Shown here: positions 5,298-5,776 of the stretch, one piece after another
Position numbering within the stretch: position 1 is the stretch's first letter
Layout of the letters: each line of letters begins with the position of its first letter
NCBI GenBank assembly: GCA_024275555.1
Contig: JAJRYW010000014.1
Span: 1-5,776 of the forward strand
Direction: 5' to 3'
Origin: Calditrichota bacterium
GTDB taxonomy: Bacteria > Calditrichota > Calditrichia > RBG-13-44-9 > J075
Length of the DNA stretch: 5,776 nt
Translations under genes and position numbers: made by a program
The notes under the pieces: model-generated
What the model saw: the letters and a program-made list of their open reading frames with translations, nothing else
The model's database searches: none
What the model was told of the DNA's origin: nothing

Positions 5298-5776
5298 TCA
5301 CAGTTCTGCTTGAGGCCCCTCATTGGTCGGGACTTCATGCCGGAGCAGGCCATAACGAATGATATCAAAAAATTGACTGTTGCGCCAGCGCGCTTCCCGG
5401 AGGCGGCCCTCTTCACGGAAGCCCAACGATTCGAAGAGGCGGCGGGCCGGGTGGTTGTATTCATAGACCTCTGCTTCCAGGCGGTGGAAATGCAGCGTCT
5501 CGAAGCCAAATTTCATCAACTCCTGCAACGCCTGGCGACCGAGGCCCCGGCCCTGGAAAGCGGGAAGTAAATAGATGAGCACCTCCGCTTTACGGTTATT
5601 CCAGCGGATCGTTTTTAAGGAGGCTTCTCCGGCCAGTTGTCCCGCCGCCTCGATGCGAAAGCAAATTTGGGAAGGCAGCGGATGCGGATATTGATACACC
5701 TCCGAGAGGCGATCCTGCAACTCCGGCAGTCGCCGCAAGGCAACCAGTTCCGGATCATCCGGGGAAGCAGGATGTA
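5298..5776 (-). CDS. GNAT-family N-acetyltransferase (N-terminus beyond window)
   Basis: The product is a RimI/RimJ-like GNAT enzyme, predicted to move an acetyl group from acetyl-CoA to an amino group; the substrate cannot be predicted. The window holds its last 158 codons. The acetyl-CoA pyrophosphate-binding motif A, QGRGLG, is at 5538-5555, preceded by the beta4 strand AEVLIYLLPAF. It is followed by the alpha3 helix (RQALQELMKFGFE), then HRLEAEVYEYN, and the motif B helix NHPARRLFESLGF with its usual EEGRLRE continuation. A final strand-like segment (FFDIIRYGLL) closes the fold. The frame stays open to the right edge, giving HPASPDDPELVA before a TTG at 5738, so that TTG is probably internal and the real start lies outside. 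The stop is TGA at 5298-5300. It lies in the same direction as the two secreted-protein genes but 552 bases upstream, so it is probably a separate transcription unit. Confidence 0.88.
   Translation of the reverse strand, partial: HPASPDDPELVALRRLPELQDRLSEVYQYPHPLPSQICFRIEAAGQLAGEASLKTIRWNNRKAEVLIYLLPAFQGRGLGRQALQELMKFGFETLHFHRLEAEVYEYNHPARRLFESLGFREEGRLREARWRNSQFFDIIRYGLLRHEVPTNEGPQAEL

Noticed and set aside
4857..5362. Plus-strand open frames of 71 and 136 codons in and beyond the intergenic region
   Set aside because: They read through the large inverted repeat, lack ribosome binding sites, and the longer one ends antisense inside the acetyltransferase gene. The translations show no recognisable features.

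Overview
The window suggests a free-living bacterium of the Fibrobacterota-Chlorobiota-Bacteroidota (FCB) superphylum, most likely a Calditrichota/KSB1/Ignavibacteriota-like lineage. The main clue is that both large proteins end in the NYPNPFNPATTI sorting signal followed by a FlgD-like Ig fold, the hallmark of type IX secretion system (T9SS) cargo in these groups. The lineage call is inference; no rRNA or marker gene is present.

All three supported genes lie on the minus strand, so transcription runs from high to low coordinates. At 5298-5776 is the C-terminal part of a GNAT-family N-acetyltransferase whose true start lies beyond the right edge. A 552-base non-coding stretch follows (4746-5297). 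It is rich in dyad symmetry: a 22-bp near-perfect inverted repeat with alternative pairings, several short palindromes, and, nearest the next gene, a plausible sigma-70 promoter overlapped by one of two GCGATAATYGC elements. Next is an 876-residue exported multi-Asp-box (BNR/VPS10-like) beta-propeller protein (2115-4745). After 148 bases comes a 606-residue secreted FG-GAP/VCBS repeat protein (146-1966). The last 145 bases downstream of it carry short hairpins, one a weak terminator candidate.

The two large genes look like a functional pair of secreted or surface beta-propeller proteins exported through the Sec pathway and then T9SS. Their substrates or partners cannot be read from the sequence. 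No T9SS machinery, CRISPR array, tRNA, rRNA or recognisable transposase gene is visible. The gene content is ordinary for this kind of organism. The least explained part is the structured intergenic region at about 4800-5220.
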